The position numbers and the translations under genes were made by a program. Source: an uncultured Vibrio sp. (GTDB lineage: Bacteria > Pseudomonadota > Gammaproteobacteria > Enterobacterales > Vibrionaceae). From it: DNA of 64,000 bases. Of the stretch, positions 1 to 9,802 are shown piece by piece. Every line of letters begins with the position of its first letter. Within the stretch, counting starts at the first letter, position 1. The stretch covers positions 806,001 to 870,000 of the forward strand of contig NZ_OY776223.1 in the NCBI RefSeq assembly GCF_963675395.1. Direction: 5' to 3'. The notes beneath the pieces were generated by a model, which saw only the letters and a list, made by a program, of their open reading frames with translations, made no database searches and was not told where the DNA came from.

Positions 1-177
1 CACTCGCGACTGTAGTTCCCGCTCAAAACCGTTCATTGCAGACAGACCAATGATGATGACTGCAACCCCAACAGCAATACCAATGGTCGACGAGAGAGAG
101 ATGAACGACACCATTTTGTTGCGCTTTTTCGCGCGACTGAAACGACCACCGATCATCAATGCTAAAGATGAAAACAA
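1..177 (-). CDS. lolE: LolE, lipoprotein-releasing ABC permease (N-terminal part, cut by window edge)
   Basis: Only the first 59 residues are in the window. The frame reads through a first membrane segment and then [16 protein letters not shown], the hallmark N-terminus of LolE, which with LolC and LolD releases lipoproteins from the inner membrane to LolA. A TTG start at 177 is preferred because GGAGGG lies about 7 bases upstream and the start falls 3 bases after the lolD stop. An internal ATG at 156 is the alternative, but it would remove residues that precede the conserved [15 protein letters not shown] stretch. It is the third gene of a lolC-lolD-lolE operon. Confidence 0.9.
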   Translation of the reverse strand, partial: MFSSLALMIGGRFSRAKKRNKMVSFISLSSTIGIAVGVAVIIIGLSAMNGFERELQSRV

Positions 178-179
178 AA

Positions 180-887
180 CTAGCCCTCCATCACAGACGC
201 TTTTGGAGTCAAACAATCCACCAGCAAGCCATCTTGCATGTGCATTTGACGATCCATCTTGGCGGCCAGTTCTTTGTCGTGAGTCACCACCAAAAAGGCG
301 ATGTTTGACTCTTGGTTTAACTCACGCATCAGGTCATAGATAGAAAGCGCAGTATTGTGGTCCAGGTTACCGGTCGGCTCATCGGCCAGTACCAAATCAG
401 GCGTATTGACCAACGCACGAGCAATCGCCACACGTTGACGCTCACCGCCAGATAATTCTGAAGGTCGGTGATCGATACGATGACCCAAGCCCACTTTCTC
501 CAGCAACGCCTGAGCTGCGGCTTTTGCTTCCTGGGCTTTCGTTCCACCTATTAAAAGTGGCATTGCTACGTTTTCCAACGCCGTAAAGTCAGCTAACAAG
601 TGATGGAACTGATATACAAAACCGAGATGTTTATTACGCAGTGCGGCTTGCTTATTTGAACCGAGTGACGAGAGGTTTTGACCTAAGAAATCCACCTCCC
701 CTTGCGTCGCATCATCAAGCGAACCGAGAATATGTAACAAAGTGCTTTTTCCAGAGCCCGATGAACCAACAATCGAAACCAGTTCACCTTGCTCGATATC
801 AAAGCTGACCCCTTTAAGCACTTCCGTATCTAACGAACCTTCTCGGTAGATTTTACGAATATCACGACATTCTAATAGCTTATTCAT
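180..887 (-). CDS. lolD: LolD, ATPase of the lipoprotein-releasing LolCDE complex
   Basis: This 235-residue ABC ATPase powers extraction of outer-membrane lipoproteins from the inner membrane. Walker [10 protein letters not shown] is at residues 41-49, the signature LSGGERQR at 145-152 and Walker B LVLADEP at 165-171, followed by the TGNLD typical of the LolD/MacB subgroup. The length equals that of E. coli LolD. Its start overlaps the lolC stop by 8 bases and lolE begins 3 bases after its stop, so the three genes are probably translationally coupled. Confidence 0.97.
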   Translation of the reverse strand: MNKLLECRDIRKIYREGSLDTEVLKGVSFDIEQGELVSIVGSSGSGKSTLLHILGSLDDATQGEVDFLGQNLSSLGSNKQAALRNKHLGFVYQFHHLLADFTALENVAMPLLIGGTKAQEAKAAAQALLEKVGLGHRIDHRPSELSGGERQRVAIARALVNTPDLVLADEPTGNLDHNTALSIYDLMRELNQESNIAFLVVTHDKELAAKMDRQMHMQDGLLVDCLTPKASVMEG

Positions 888-2088
888 AGCGAAGTGCCTC
901 AGCAGGTTTAACAGAAGATGCTCGGTAAGAAGGATAAACAGTCGCAGCTAGGCTTAGAGCAATTGCCAAAACCACCACGAGCAGAATCTGAAAAGAATCA
1001 ATCAAAATTGGCAGACGTCCGCCAAAAGAAAACAGTGCGACACCAGCCGCCTCAAGAATCGCGTTTAAGTTGAGCGATAACGTCACGCCAGCCAAACCAC
1101 CAACGATCGCACCAATCACACCACTGCTGGCGCCCTGGACCATAAAGATCGTCATCACTTGCGTTTGCGTCATGCCTTGAGTTTTAAGAATGGCGACTTC
1201 AGATTGTTTTTCCATCACCACCATGATCAGCGCTGAGATAATATTAAACGCGGCGACGCCAACGATCAGACCCAGCATCAAACCCATCATGTTCTTCTCC
1301 ATTTTCACCGCCTGGAAAAGTTCACCACGCTGTGCGCGCCAGTCGCTCCACTGCCAGCCTTCAGGCATTGGCTTATCAGCGAAATCTGTCACCATGAAAG
1401 GGTCAGAGAAAAAGACACGCCAGCCAGACACGGTATCCCGAGGCAAACGCATCAACTTGGCGGCATCGGTCATATTGACGATCATAAGCTGCCCGTCGAC
1501 GTCGGATCCGGTATTAAAAATGCCAGCGACGGTAAAGTTACGCTGGCTAGGAATACGGCCAATCGGCGTAAACTGTGTGGCATTTGTTACCATTAAACGA
1601 ACTTTATCGCCGATAGAAACTTTTAAAGAGCGTGCGAGACTGTGCCCCAAAAAGACGTGGTATTCACCAGCCTCTAAGGCAGACAGTCGACCTGCAATCA
1701 AGTGATTCGCGATTGGATCCCCCTTTTTCGGCTCAATACCGATCAAATAACCTGCGGTCAGTTGTGCGGCGCTTTGAATGACGGCTTCGCCACGAACGAC
1801 AGGTTCCGGCTCTGCGACTTGAGAAATCGTTTGGATAAACTCTGGTGCTGTTTCAGATAACGGTGTATTGCCATCATTGTGAGAAATCACGGCATGGGGC
1901 AGCACGCCAAGAATGCGCTCTTTCAGTTGCGCCTCGAAACCGTTCATTACCGACAAAACCGTCACCAATGCCATTACACCGATGGTTATGCCTGCAGTCG
2001 ACATATAAGAAACAAATCGGCTAAACCTATCCCCAGAGCGACCCCGAAGATACCTCAAACCAATAAATAATGAGATAGGATGATACAT
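880..2088 (-). CDS. lolC: LolC, lipoprotein-releasing ABC permease
   Basis: First gene of the lolCDE operon. The protein (about 402 residues) starts [17 protein letters not shown] and has the LolC/LolE layout: one N-terminal membrane segment ([19 protein letters not shown]), a large periplasmic domain from about residue 45 to 260, and three C-terminal membrane segments ending in [18 protein letters not shown]. LolC recruits LolA in the family. A TTG three codons upstream (2097) also opens the frame, but the ATG at 2088 matches known LolC N-termini. No strong ribosome-binding site is visible for either. Confidence 0.95.
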   Translation of the reverse strand: MYHPISLFIGLRYLRGRSGDRFSRFVSYMSTAGITIGVMALVTVLSVMNGFEAQLKERILGVLPHAVISHNDGNTPLSETAPEFIQTISQVAEPEPVVRGEAVIQSAAQLTAGYLIGIEPKKGDPIANHLIAGRLSALEAGEYHVFLGHSLARSLKVSIGDKVRLMVTNATQFTPIGRIPSQRNFTVAGIFNTGSDVDGQLMIVNMTDAAKLMRLPRDTVSGWRVFFSDPFMVTDFADKPMPEGWQWSDWRAQRGELFQAVKMEKNMMGLMLGLIVGVAAFNIISALIMVVMEKQSEVAILKTQGMTQTQVMTIFMVQGASSGVIGAIVGGLAGVTLSLNLNAILEAAGVALFSFGGRLPILIDSFQILLVVVLAIALSLAATVYPSYRASSVKPAEALRYE

Positions 2089-2129
2089 ATAAGACAAACC
2101 AACCGGCTGTTTTGATTAAGACTAAACGT

Positions 2130-2181
2130 TATACCCAAGTAACCTCAAGATGCTCGGCTCAGCGAGAATGACTTGGGTATA
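2130..2181. repeat. Palindromic intergenic repeat (TATACCCAAGT ... ACTTGGGTATA)
   Basis: Eleven-base perfect inverted arms at 2130-2140 and 2171-2181 enclose about 30 bases. Similar TATACCCAAG palindromes are, from memory, frequent between Vibrio genes. It lies in the 301-base divergent gap between lolC (minus) and the PilZ gene (plus); no other convincing signal was seen in this gap. Confidence 0.6.
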
Positions 2182-2389
2182 GTGGCTATCTTACCTTACT
2201 CTTCTAATGAAAAAGACAAGATAATCGCTAAATTTGTCAACGACATGCAATAAGTCTGCATTTAGAGCAAAAAGTTCAAGCGGAAAAACCGGTAAACTTG
2301 ATAACTTCATTCAGTTAGCGATAATCAGTGCCTTACTCTCTGGTTTTGTGAAGCAAGCAGAGAGCGCTCGCAGGCCAAAGGACAACCAT

Positions 2390-2959
2390 ATGACAGAGCA
2401 AGAATATTTTACGGTTCACCACAACCTCACCATAAACGTGGAAGCGTTAGGTACTGATTTTGCTTTGCCAGATGAAGAAACCTTTGTTGCCGAAATTCCG
2501 GCACCTTTCATTGTTGCCAGTGAATTCAGTCAGTTGGATATGCTGGCAGACAATGCTCGTCTGGAATTGCAAAATAAAGACCTAAAACACGTTATCAGCT
2601 TGCTCGATACTCAAAATACAAAGCTCAACCTGCTATTAAGCTTTATGCTGTCGCAACAGGATGACGCATCCGTCAGATATCAGACGACACAATTTGGTGC
2701 CAGCCAACTGAGCTACCAGACAGAGAATGCGCTAGACACGCAGCAGTTAGTACGCGTGAAACTCTTCCTCGATAACCCGGCTGCAGCCATATACTGCTAC
2801 GCTGAAGTCGTAGAGTGTGTCTCGTCGGAGCACGGCTTTGCTATCACTCTGAAATACAAAATGCTCAGAGACGCCGATCAAGATCTATTGATCAAAGCCG
2901 CTTTATATCAACAACAAAAACTTTTACGTCAGCGCTCGCTGGAGCGAGATAAAAGATAA
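2390..2959 (+). CDS. plzB: PilZ-like protein, PlzB type
   Basis: A 189-residue soluble protein starting MTEQEYFTVHHNLTINVEALG. Position directly before mfd (5 bases) is the same as V. cholerae plzB (VC1885), one of five PilZ-family proteins named there; the assignment rests on this synteny and overall look. The canonical c-di-GMP motif RxxxR...(D/N)xSxxG is not visible, so direct c-di-GMP binding is doubtful. The frame stays open 52 codons further upstream, but AAAGGA sits 7 bases before the ATG at 2390 and the upstream part reads like non-coding DNA. Confidence 0.65.
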   Translation: MTEQEYFTVHHNLTINVEALGTDFALPDEETFVAEIPAPFIVASEFSQLDMLADNARLELQNKDLKHVISLLDTQNTKLNLLLSFMLSQQDDASVRYQTTQFGASQLSYQTENALDTQQLVRVKLFLDNPAAAIYCYAEVVECVSSEHGFAITLKYKMLRDADQDLLIKAALYQQQKLLRQRSLERDKR

Positions 2960-2964
2960 CTCCT

Positions 2965-5900
2965 ATGACAAAAGCAACAATACTTTCCGTCACCAACCCA
3001 TCTGAGCGTGGCGATAAAAAACAATTAGGTAATTTACCTGGTGCAGCTCTGCCACTTGCGATTGCAGAACTGGCGAAACAGCATACAAGCCACTCACTGC
3101 TTGTTGTGCCTGATCCTCAAATCGCCTTAAAACTGCAAGCCGAAATAGAGCAATTTACCGACCAACCTGTCAGCCTTTTCCCTGACTGGGAAACACTGCC
3201 ATACGATAACTTTTCTCCGCACCAGGAAATTATTTCTGACCGGATTGCACGTTTGTACCAGTTACCGAGCCAACGCAACGGCATCACTATTGTGCCTGTC
3301 AGTACTGCGTTACAGCGTCAATCTCCACGAAATTTCTTGCTGCAACACACCTTGATGGTAAAAACCGGTGATCAATTCTCACTTGAAAAGTTGCGTGTTC
3401 AGTTAGAAAACTCCGGCTATCGTCACGTTGACCAAGTATTTGGTCCTGGAGAATACGCAAGCCGCGGCTCCATTCTGGATCTCTTCCCAATGGGGTGCGA
3501 TGACCCATACCGTATCGATTTTTTTGACGATGAGATAGATACGATTCGCACGTTCGATCCGGAGAACCAGCGCTCAATAGAAGACATCAAGCAGATTCAG
3601 TTGCTTCCCGCGCATGAGTTCCCGACCACAAAAGAAGCGATTGAAGAGTTTCGTACCCGCTGGCGTACTCAATTTGAAGCGCGTCGCGAGCCTGAATCGA
3701 TTTACATGCAGGTGACTAAAGGAACGTGGCCGGCAGGGATTGAGTATTGGCAGCCTCTGTTCTTTGACCATACAGAAACCCTGTTTGATTACTTACCAGA
3801 AGACTCGCAACTGATCACCTATGGCGACATCGAAGCCGCCGTAGAAACGTTCTTAACTGACGTTGAGTACCGTTACGATCAGAAGAAAATCGATCCATTA
3901 CGCCCACTGCTCGCACCGCACGATCTCTGGCTGAAGAAGGGTGAACTCTTCACCCACTTTAAACAGCTTCCGCAAGCTCAGCTGCATCTGGACAAAATCG
4001 TCCAGCGTGGCGGTCGGCAGAATCTGGCGGTGCAGTCATTAGCAGAACTCGGCGTTCAACAACAGAACAAAGAGCCACTTTCGCGTCTGCGTCAGTTCAG
4101 TGAACAGTTCACTGGCAAAATCATCTTCTCTGTTGAATCAGAAGGTCGACGTGAAGCGCTCACAGAGCTTCTACAAGGCATTAAAGTTCGCCCTGTCGTT
4201 CACCAATCGTTCTACCAGGCGCTCGATTCTAAAGATCGATTTAGCTTGATTCTGGGTGCGACTGAGCATGGTTTTATTCATGAGGAGCAGAACTTCGCCC
4301 TTATCTGCGAAAGTGACTTGCTTGGTGATCGCGTCATTCAACGTCGTCGCAAAGACAAAAAAACCGTCAACAGCGACACCGTTATTCGCCACCTTGCTGA
4401 ACTAAAACCGGGCCAGCCAGTCGTTCACATAGACCACGGTATCGGTCGCTATATCGGTCTGCAGACTCTTGAGGCAGGTGGTATGAAGACCGAATACGTA
4501 ACACTTGAGTATCAAAATGAGGCCAAGTTGTACGTGCCTGTTTCCTCTCTGAACCTGATTGGTCGTTACTCTGGTGGCGCAGAAGAGAGTGCGCCTTTGC
4601 ATAAGCTCGGCGGCGAAGCATGGGCTAAGGCTCGCCGTAAAGCCGCAGAGAAAGTGCGTGATGTGGCAGCAGAGTTGCTTGATGTTTACGCCAAACGTGA
4701 ATTAAAACCGGGCTTTAAGTTCGAGCTGGATCGAGGTCAGTACGCCACTTTCAAAGCGACATTCCCTTTCGAAGAGACCGACGACCAGGCCATGGCTATC
4801 AATGCAGTGATGTCCGATATGTGCCAACCAAAGGCCATGGACCGCTTGGTATGTGGTGATGTTGGTTTTGGTAAAACCGAAGTGGCAATGAGAGCGGCGT
4901 TTGTTGCGACAGACAACAGTAAACAAGTCGCGGTGCTGGTGCCAACTACCCTACTCGCCCAGCAGCACTTTGAAAACTTCCGTGACCGTTTTGCCAACTT
5001 ACCAATCCGTGTAGAAGTACTATCTCGCTTTAAATCGGCCAAAGAGCAAAAAGCAATTTTACAAGACGTCGCAGAAGGCAAAGTCGATATCGTGGTTGGC
5101 ACACACAAATTGCTGTCGAGCGATATCCATTTCAAGGATCTTGGTCTGTTAATTGTCGATGAAGAACATCGCTTTGGCGTGCGTCAAAAAGAGAAAGTGA
5201 AAGCCATGCGTGCTGATGTCGACATTCTGACTCTCACCGCAACGCCGATCCCTCGAACACTCAATATGGCCATGAGCGGAATGCGTGATCTGTCCATTAT
5301 TGCGACCCCTCCAGCACGTCGCCTCGCGATTAAAACCTTTGTACGCCAACGTGAAGAGTCAGTGGTACGTGAAGCCATACTGCGTGAAATCATGCGTGGT
5401 GGGCAGGTCTACTTCCTGCATAATCAGGTCGAAACCATCGAAAAAACCGCCGAAGATCTGCAAAAGCTGATTCCAGAAGCGCGTATAACCGTCGCACATG
5501 GCCAAATGCGTGAGCGCGAGCTGGAACGCATCATGAACGACTTCTATCACCAGCGCTTTAATGTACTGGTTTGTACTACGATCATCGAGACAGGCATCGA
5601 TGTCCCAACCGCGAATACCATCATCATGGATCGTGCGGATAACCTTGGTTTGGCTCAGTTGCACCAGTTACGGGGACGTGTTGGTCGTTCTCACCATCAA
5701 GCCTATGCGTATTTACTGACGCCACATCCAAAAGCGATGACCAAAGATGCGATTAAACGTCTTGATGCTATTGCCTCTCTCGAAGATCTTGGCGCCGGGT
5801 TTACACTCGCAACACACGATTTAGAGATTCGCGGAGCTGGTGAACTGCTTGGTGATGAACAAAGTGGGCAAATTCAATCAGTTGGCTTTACACTGTATAT

Positions 5901-6426
5901 GGAGATGCTTGAACAAGCGGTTGAAGCATTGAAAGAAGGGAAAGAGCCATCACTGGACGAATTGCTGCGCGAACAAACTGAAGTGGAAATGCGTATTCCT
6001 GCGCTCTTGCCGGATGATTACATCCCTGATGTGAATACACGCCTTTCCATGTATAAGCGTATCGCGAGCGTCACCAACGCGGATGAATTGTCAGAATTAA
6101 AAGTGGAATTGATTGACCGCTTTGGTCTTTTACCTGACGCGACAAAAAACCTGTTGGCTGTCTCAGAACTGAAATTTGCCGCAGGTAGTCTGAAAGCGAA
6201 AAAGATTGAAGCCCATGATAAAGGCGGCTTTGTAGAGTTTTACCCTGATGCTGACATAAATCCAGCGTATTTGGTTAAACTCCTGCAATCACAGCCACAA
6301 AAATTTGCGATGGAAGGTCCAACTAAGTTCAAGTTTAGCGTACCATTAACAGACCGACGCAAACGAGTTCAGTTTGTTAAAGACTTACTGAATGATTTTA
6401 AACAGAATTTATTACCAACGAGCTAA
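2965..6426 (+). CDS. mfd: Mfd, transcription-repair coupling factor
   Basis: The 1153-residue length is nearly that of E. coli Mfd (1148). Mfd is a DNA translocase that removes stalled RNA polymerase and recruits UvrA to lesions on the transcribed strand. Visible parts in order: the UvrB-like N-terminal region (FPDWETLPYDNFSPH), the RNA-polymerase-interacting domain near 480-540 (VVHIDHGIGRYIGL), Walker A GDVGFGKTE near residue 630, DEEH near 732, the TATPIPRTL motif, the GRVGRSHHQAYAYLL motif VI region, and a C-terminal TRCF domain. It is probably co-transcribed with plzB and csiV. Confidence 0.98.
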   Translation: MTKATILSVTNPSERGDKKQLGNLPGAALPLAIAELAKQHTSHSLLVVPDPQIALKLQAEIEQFTDQPVSLFPDWETLPYDNFSPHQEIISDRIARLYQLPSQRNGITIVPVSTALQRQSPRNFLLQHTLMVKTGDQFSLEKLRVQLENSGYRHVDQVFGPGEYASRGSILDLFPMGCDDPYRIDFFDDEIDTIRTFDPENQRSIEDIKQIQLLPAHEFPTTKEAIEEFRTRWRTQFEARREPESIYMQVTKGTWPAGIEYWQPLFFDHTETLFDYLPEDSQLITYGDIEAAVETFLTDVEYRYDQKKIDPLRPLLAPHDLWLKKGELFTHFKQLPQAQLHLDKIVQRGGRQNLAVQSLAELGVQQQNKEPLSRLRQFSEQFTGKIIFSVESEGRREALTELLQGIKVRPVVHQSFYQALDSKDRFSLILGATEHGFIHEEQNFALICESDLLGDRVIQRRRKDKKTVNSDTVIRHLAELKPGQPVVHIDHGIGRYIGLQTLEAGGMKTEYVTLEYQNEAKLYVPVSSLNLIGRYSGGAEESAPLHKLGGEAWAKARRKAAEKVRDVAAELLDVYAKRELKPGFKFELDRGQYATFKATFPFEETDDQAMAINAVMSDMCQPKAMDRLVCGDVGFGKTEVAMRAAFVATDNSKQVAVLVPTTLLAQQHFENFRDRFANLPIRVEVLSRFKSAKEQKAILQDVAEGKVDIVVGTHKLLSSDIHFKDLGLLIVDEEHRFGVRQKEKVKAMRADVDILTLTATPIPRTLNMAMSGMRDLSIIATPPARRLAIKTFVRQREESVVREAILREIMRGGQVYFLHNQVETIEKTAEDLQKLIPEARITVAHGQMRERELERIMNDFYHQRFNVLVCTTIIETGIDVPTANTIIMDRADNLGLAQLHQLRGRVGRSHHQAYAYLLTPHPKAMTKDAIKRLDAIASLEDLGAGFTLATHDLEIRGAGELLGDEQSGQIQSVGFTLYMEMLEQAVEALKEGKEPSLDELLREQTEVEMRIPALLPDDYIPDVNTRLSMYKRIASVTNADELSELKVELIDRFGLLPDATKNLLAVSELKFAAGSLKAKKIEAHDKGGFVEFYPDADINPAYLVKLLQSQPQKFAMEGPTKFKFSVPLTDRRKRVQFVKDLLNDFKQNLLPTS

Positions 6427-6433
6427 TAGTCGA

Positions 6434-7204
6434 ATGAGAATACTGATCCCGTTATTACTTCTTTGTGTCTCTATGCCCTCTTGGGCACAACGTCAGTTTG
6501 ATATTGAAGTGATCATTTTCAAACGAACCGTCGACGCGGAAAATACGAGTGAGTCTTGGCCAGACCAGCTGCCGAAAATCGACATGACCAATGTCGGCAG
6601 TTTAGATAGCGACGCCTATCGCTCATCTAAAGGTGTGTCATTGCTGCCTAGCTCTTCTTTTCGCCTAAACCCGCAAGAGGCTGCGCTGAACAGTCACGCC
6701 GGATTTAGAGTGCTAAAACACGTAGCTTGGCGACAAGGTGATCAGGGGCAAGGTAGCGCACCGACGTTCCGCATCGTGGCTGGGCGCGATTTTTCTGGCT
6801 CGTATTATTCCGATGGCAGTCCTTTCGATGGTAGCCAAACCACCTTCGCTAGCGATGGTTACAGTGAGTCAAACGTAAATGGCCCGTTGTACGAATTAGA
6901 TGGCAAAATACAGATCTACGTTCAACATTACTTGTTTGCAGAAACAACCATGGATTTGCGTGAGCCAGGTGTCAGACAAGTTCGTTTTGAACCTAAACAG
7001 GTTGAGCAGCTTGCAGACGAAATGAGTGAAGCTGACGCAAATGTTCAGGTTGGCAACTTAGCAGATGTATCACCAACGGTAACAGAAGAGAAGTTCCTCA
7101 AGACTTACCGCCTTGACCAAAAACGTCGTATGCGGAGCAGCGAAACACATTACCTGGATAGCCCGCTAATGGGGATGATCATCCAAGTTCGTCGTGTAAA
7201 CTAG
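6434..7204 (+). CDS. csiV: CsiV, periplasmic cell-wall protein (PBP1A/LpoA partner)
   Basis: A 256-residue exported protein. The ATG at 6434 gives a clean Sec signal peptide (MRILIPLLLLCVSMPSWAQ), while an earlier in-frame start at 6392 would overlap mfd and precede the signal with polar residues. The mature start RQFDIEVIIFKR and the position behind mfd match the CsiV family. V. cholerae CsiV (VC1887) is reported to be needed, with LpoA, for penicillin-binding protein 1A function and cell shape. It begins 7 bases after mfd and ends before a clear terminator, closing the plzB-mfd-csiV unit. Confidence 0.8.
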   Translation: MRILIPLLLLCVSMPSWAQRQFDIEVIIFKRTVDAENTSESWPDQLPKIDMTNVGSLDSDAYRSSKGVSLLPSSSFRLNPQEAALNSHAGFRVLKHVAWRQGDQGQGSAPTFRIVAGRDFSGSYYSDGSPFDGSQTTFASDGYSESNVNGPLYELDGKIQIYVQHYLFAETTMDLREPGVRQVRFEPKQVEQLADEMSEADANVQVGNLADVSPTVTEEKFLKTYRLDQKRRMRSSETHYLDSPLMGMIIQVRRVN

Positions 7205-7216
7205 ACAATAACGTTA

Positions 7217-7247
7217 ATAAAAGCGCAGCTCAGGCTGCGCTTTTATT
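7217..7247 (+). terminator. Rho-independent terminator after csiV
   Basis: The arms AAAAGCGCAGC and GCTGCGCTTTT flank a short loop, followed by a T-rich tail, 12 bases after the csiV stop. Confidence 0.85.
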
Positions 7248-7288
7248 TTATAACTAAAAATCTATCAGCAAGGGAGTCATACCGATTC

Positions 7289-7837
7289 ATGAGCCCCGAT
7301 TTTGAAATCATCACGCCGCGCTTAGCGTTACGTCTTATTCCTGCCGAAGATGCCAACGTTCTGCATACTCTGCTTGCCCAATCACCTTCACTGCATACTT
7401 GGCTAGACTGGTGTGATGAAAACGTGTCAATCAAATATACCGAGGACTTCTTGCTTTCCACACGCCTAAATTGGGTGAAAACGGAAGCTTTTGGTTTTGG
7501 TGTTTATGACCGCGAAAGCAATGCTCTTCTTGGCATGGTTGCGATTAATGAGCTTTACCATACCTTTAATATGGCAAGTATCGGCTATTGGATTGCCGAC
7601 CGTTATCAGCGACATGGATACGCACAAGAAGCGGTTTGCGCATTAGCCGAATTCTGCTTCGCTAAACTGAGCCTGACGCGTATCGAAATTGTCTGCGATC
7701 CGGATAATACTGCCAGTCAGGCACTGATCGAATCCGTTGGTGCCCATCAAGAGGCGATTGCGAGGAACCGTTACATCTTTGACGGTAAGCCAAAAGATGG
7801 CATTGTCTATTCATTGCTACCAGAAGATCTTAAGTAA
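7289..7837 (+). CDS. GNAT acetyltransferase, RimJ/RimL-like
   Basis: A 182-residue protein of the GNAT fold (Acetyltransf_3 type). The N-terminal ITPRLALRLIPAEDA strand, the central IGYWIADRYQRHGYAQEA (acetyl-CoA pyrophosphate loop, Q/RxxGxA-like) and the late RIEIVCDPDNTASQALIESVGA are characteristic of proteins that acetylate ribosomal-protein N-termini or small amines. The substrate cannot be told from sequence. It stands alone between two terminators. The start ATG at 7289 directly precedes the conserved PRL strand. Confidence 0.8.
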   Translation: MSPDFEIITPRLALRLIPAEDANVLHTLLAQSPSLHTWLDWCDENVSIKYTEDFLLSTRLNWVKTEAFGFGVYDRESNALLGMVAINELYHTFNMASIGYWIADRYQRHGYAQEAVCALAEFCFAKLSLTRIEIVCDPDNTASQALIESVGAHQEAIARNRYIFDGKPKDGIVYSLLPEDLK

Positions 7838-7865
7838 CTTTTGGGATCTAGCAGCAGAAAAACAC

Positions 7866-7893
7866 AAAGCCACCGACATGCGGTGGCTTTTTA
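7866..7893 (+). terminator. Terminator hairpin after the GNAT gene
   Basis: AAGCCACCG and CGGTGGCTT form a hairpin with a following T-rich run. It lies between the GNAT gene (plus) and ndh (minus), and with A-rich sequence on the other side may work in both directions. Confidence 0.8.
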
Positions 7894-7946
7894 TTTATAA
7901 CTGCTTAGAAACTTCGCACAGCTTTCGCTAAGCGAAGTTTACTCTA

Positions 7947-9236
7947 TTAATGCAGCTTCAAATTAGGACGCAATACACGGTTGATTCGACCAACCAGCAT
8001 CATCAAACCGGTTTTGAAAAGGCCGTGCAACGCAATTTGGTGCATGCGGTACAGTGAAATATACACCACGCGAGCGATACGGCCCTCAACCATCATTGAA
8101 CCTTTCGTCAGGTTGCCCATCAAGCTGCCCACTGTCGAGAACTGGCTCAGAGAAACCAATGAACCATGATCTTTGTACACATAGTCTTTGAGTTCACGGC
8201 CGTTAATCATCGCCACAATGTTGCTGAATGCTCGGCTTGCCATTTGGTGCGCAGCTTGCGCTCTAGGCGGTACAAACGAGCCGTCTTCCTGAGTACACTG
8301 AGCGAGATCACCAATTACGAAGATGTTGTCGTCACGCGTGGTTTGTAGTGTATTTTTAACCACAAGCTGGTTGATTCGGTTCGTCTCCAGACCAGCAATG
8401 TCTTTGATGAAATCAGGCGCTTTAATCCCTGCTGCCCAAACCATGATTTTAGCCGAAATCTTCTCACCGTCTTTGGTCGTCAAGCCGTCTTTCTCAGCTT
8501 TTGTCACCATCGTTGCTGTGCGAACATTGACACCAAGCTTTACTAGCTCTTGATGTGCCGCAGTAGAAATACGAGATGGAAGCGCAGGAAGGATACGCGC
8601 ACCAGCTTCAATGAGGTTTACATTAAGCTTGCTTGAGTCTAAGTCACCAAAACCGTAAGCACGCAGTTCTTTAATCGCGTTATGTAGCTCAGCTGACAGT
8701 TCAACACCTGTTGCACCTGCGCCAACGATTGCGATATCAACCGTACCGTTACCACTTTTCGCGTGAAGCTTAAGAAACTCATTGTTCATTTCGCTACGGA
8801 ATCGGTGAGCCTGCTCTGGGCTATCCAGGAAAATACAGTTTTCACGAACACCAGGCGTATTGAAGTCGTTTGAAGTAGAGCCTATCGCCATCACCAGAAT
8901 GTCATATTCCAGCTCACGACTTGGCATTAGCAGTTCACCATGCTCGTCTTTAAGTTCACTCAAAGTGATGACTTTACGTTCACGGTCAATATCTTGAAGA
9001 CTACCCATTTGGAAGTCGAAACTATGATTCTTCGCATGAGCACGGTAGCTCAGTGCATCAACACCCTCGTCTAATGATCCGGTTGCTACTTCGTGTAGCA
9101 ATGGTTTCCACAAGTGGCTCGCTTTACGGTCTACCAGCGTAATTTGCGCACGGTTCTTTCGACCCAGTGTACGGCCAAGCTTAGTGGCCAACTCCAGGCC
9201 ACCAGCACCGCCGCCTACAACGATAATGCGTGTCAC
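7947..9236 (-). CDS. ndh: NDH-2, non-proton-pumping NADH:quinone oxidoreductase
   Basis: A 429-residue single-subunit membrane-associated flavoprotein that passes electrons from NADH to quinone. The N-terminal FAD-binding [18 protein letters not shown] is at residues 4-21, a second Rossmann motif [17 protein letters not shown] near 167, and the NDH-2 motif [13 protein letters not shown] '[10 protein letters not shown]' near 306. The C-terminus is amphipathic, as expected for membrane attachment. The start is GTG at 9236, with GAGG about 10 bases upstream. In E. coli, ndh is also near ycfP, and its transcription is repressed by Fnr. Confidence 0.95.
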   Translation of the reverse strand: MTRIIVVGGGAGGLELATKLGRTLGRKNRAQITLVDRKASHLWKPLLHEVATGSLDEGVDALSYRAHAKNHSFDFQMGSLQDIDRERKVITLSELKDEHGELLMPSRELEYDILVMAIGSTSNDFNTPGVRENCIFLDSPEQAHRFRSEMNNEFLKLHAKSGNGTVDIAIVGAGATGVELSAELHNAIKELRAYGFGDLDSSKLNVNLIEAGARILPALPSRISTAAHQELVKLGVNVRTATMVTKAEKDGLTTKDGEKISAKIMVWAAGIKAPDFIKDIAGLETNRINQLVVKNTLQTTRDDNIFVIGDLAQCTQEDGSFVPPRAQAAHQMASRAFSNIVAMINGRELKDYVYKDHGSLVSLSQFSTVGSLMGNLTKGSMMVEGRIARVVYISLYRMHQIALHGLFKTGLMMLVGRINRVLRPNLKLH

Positions 9237-9482
9237 AATGATTTTCCTCTACAAAAATGAATAAATGGGTTCAGCTCGACCCTTCACTATCAGTCACGCT
9301 GATGAGAAGCATCCAACCGATGAATTCTTGGTTATTAGAGGTGTCTCAGCTTTTGGGATTAAAATAGATGCTTTGATTTTTCTTCATTTTTATCAATTAG
9401 TTATTTTGCATCTTTTGTTGCGTCTGATACCTAAAGTTCAGACGAAAATGGGCAAGTTTTTGACCTGCTCTCAATCATTTTT

Positions 9483-9496
9483 TTGATATTTGTCAA
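9483..9496. promoter_or_regulatory. Fnr-box-like sequence in the ndh upstream region
   Basis: TTGATATTTGTCAA differs from the Fnr consensus TTGAT-N4-ATCAA at one position. It is about 250 bases upstream of ndh, farther than the E. coli ndh Fnr sites, so it is a candidate only. The surrounding gap 9237-9691 is AT-rich, holds no recognisable gene, and probably contains the ndh promoter. Confidence 0.3.
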
Positions 9497-9691
9497 ACAA
9501 TTTTAATCCCGCTCATTATATAGAGCCATGTTTTGAAGGCAACCAAAATCCTTGCTCAGAATACGGTTTGTCTACTTTATCGACCAGTCTACAACACCAC
9601 CTTCGTGCCACATAGAATCACAACAGTAAAACAGTAGACGGAACACAATAATTGTTTTAAGCAACGGTGCGTCTGGGTAGACTAAGGTCCC

Positions 9692-9802
9692 ATGGCGAAG
9701 TCACAGAAAGTCATTGTTCAGGAGAAGTTGAAAAATAACACTCCGGAGAGTGCCATTTTTGTTCAGAGACTGGATGAAGTAATCCGTATCAGGTATTTTT
9801 AA
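9692..9802 (+). CDS. Possible 36-residue small protein
   Basis: ATG at 9692 opens a short frame, [16 protein letters not shown]..., ending [11 protein letters not shown]. It is rich in Lys and Glu and looks like a small soluble helical protein. AAGG lies 5-6 bases before the ATG. Its end overlaps the end of the convergent ycfP by 14 bases. The product is not recognised. The amino-acid composition is protein-like, but a frame of this length can occur by chance. Confidence 0.3.
   Translation: MAKSQKVIVQEKLKNNTPESAIFVQRLDEVIRIRYF

Noticed and set aside
1190..1705. 171-codon plus-strand frame inside lolC
   Set aside because: It is the antisense of a clear LolC coding region and has no family features or binding site.
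2234..2389. Upstream extension of the PilZ-like protein
   Set aside because: The later ATG at 2390 has a binding site and the extension does not look like protein.
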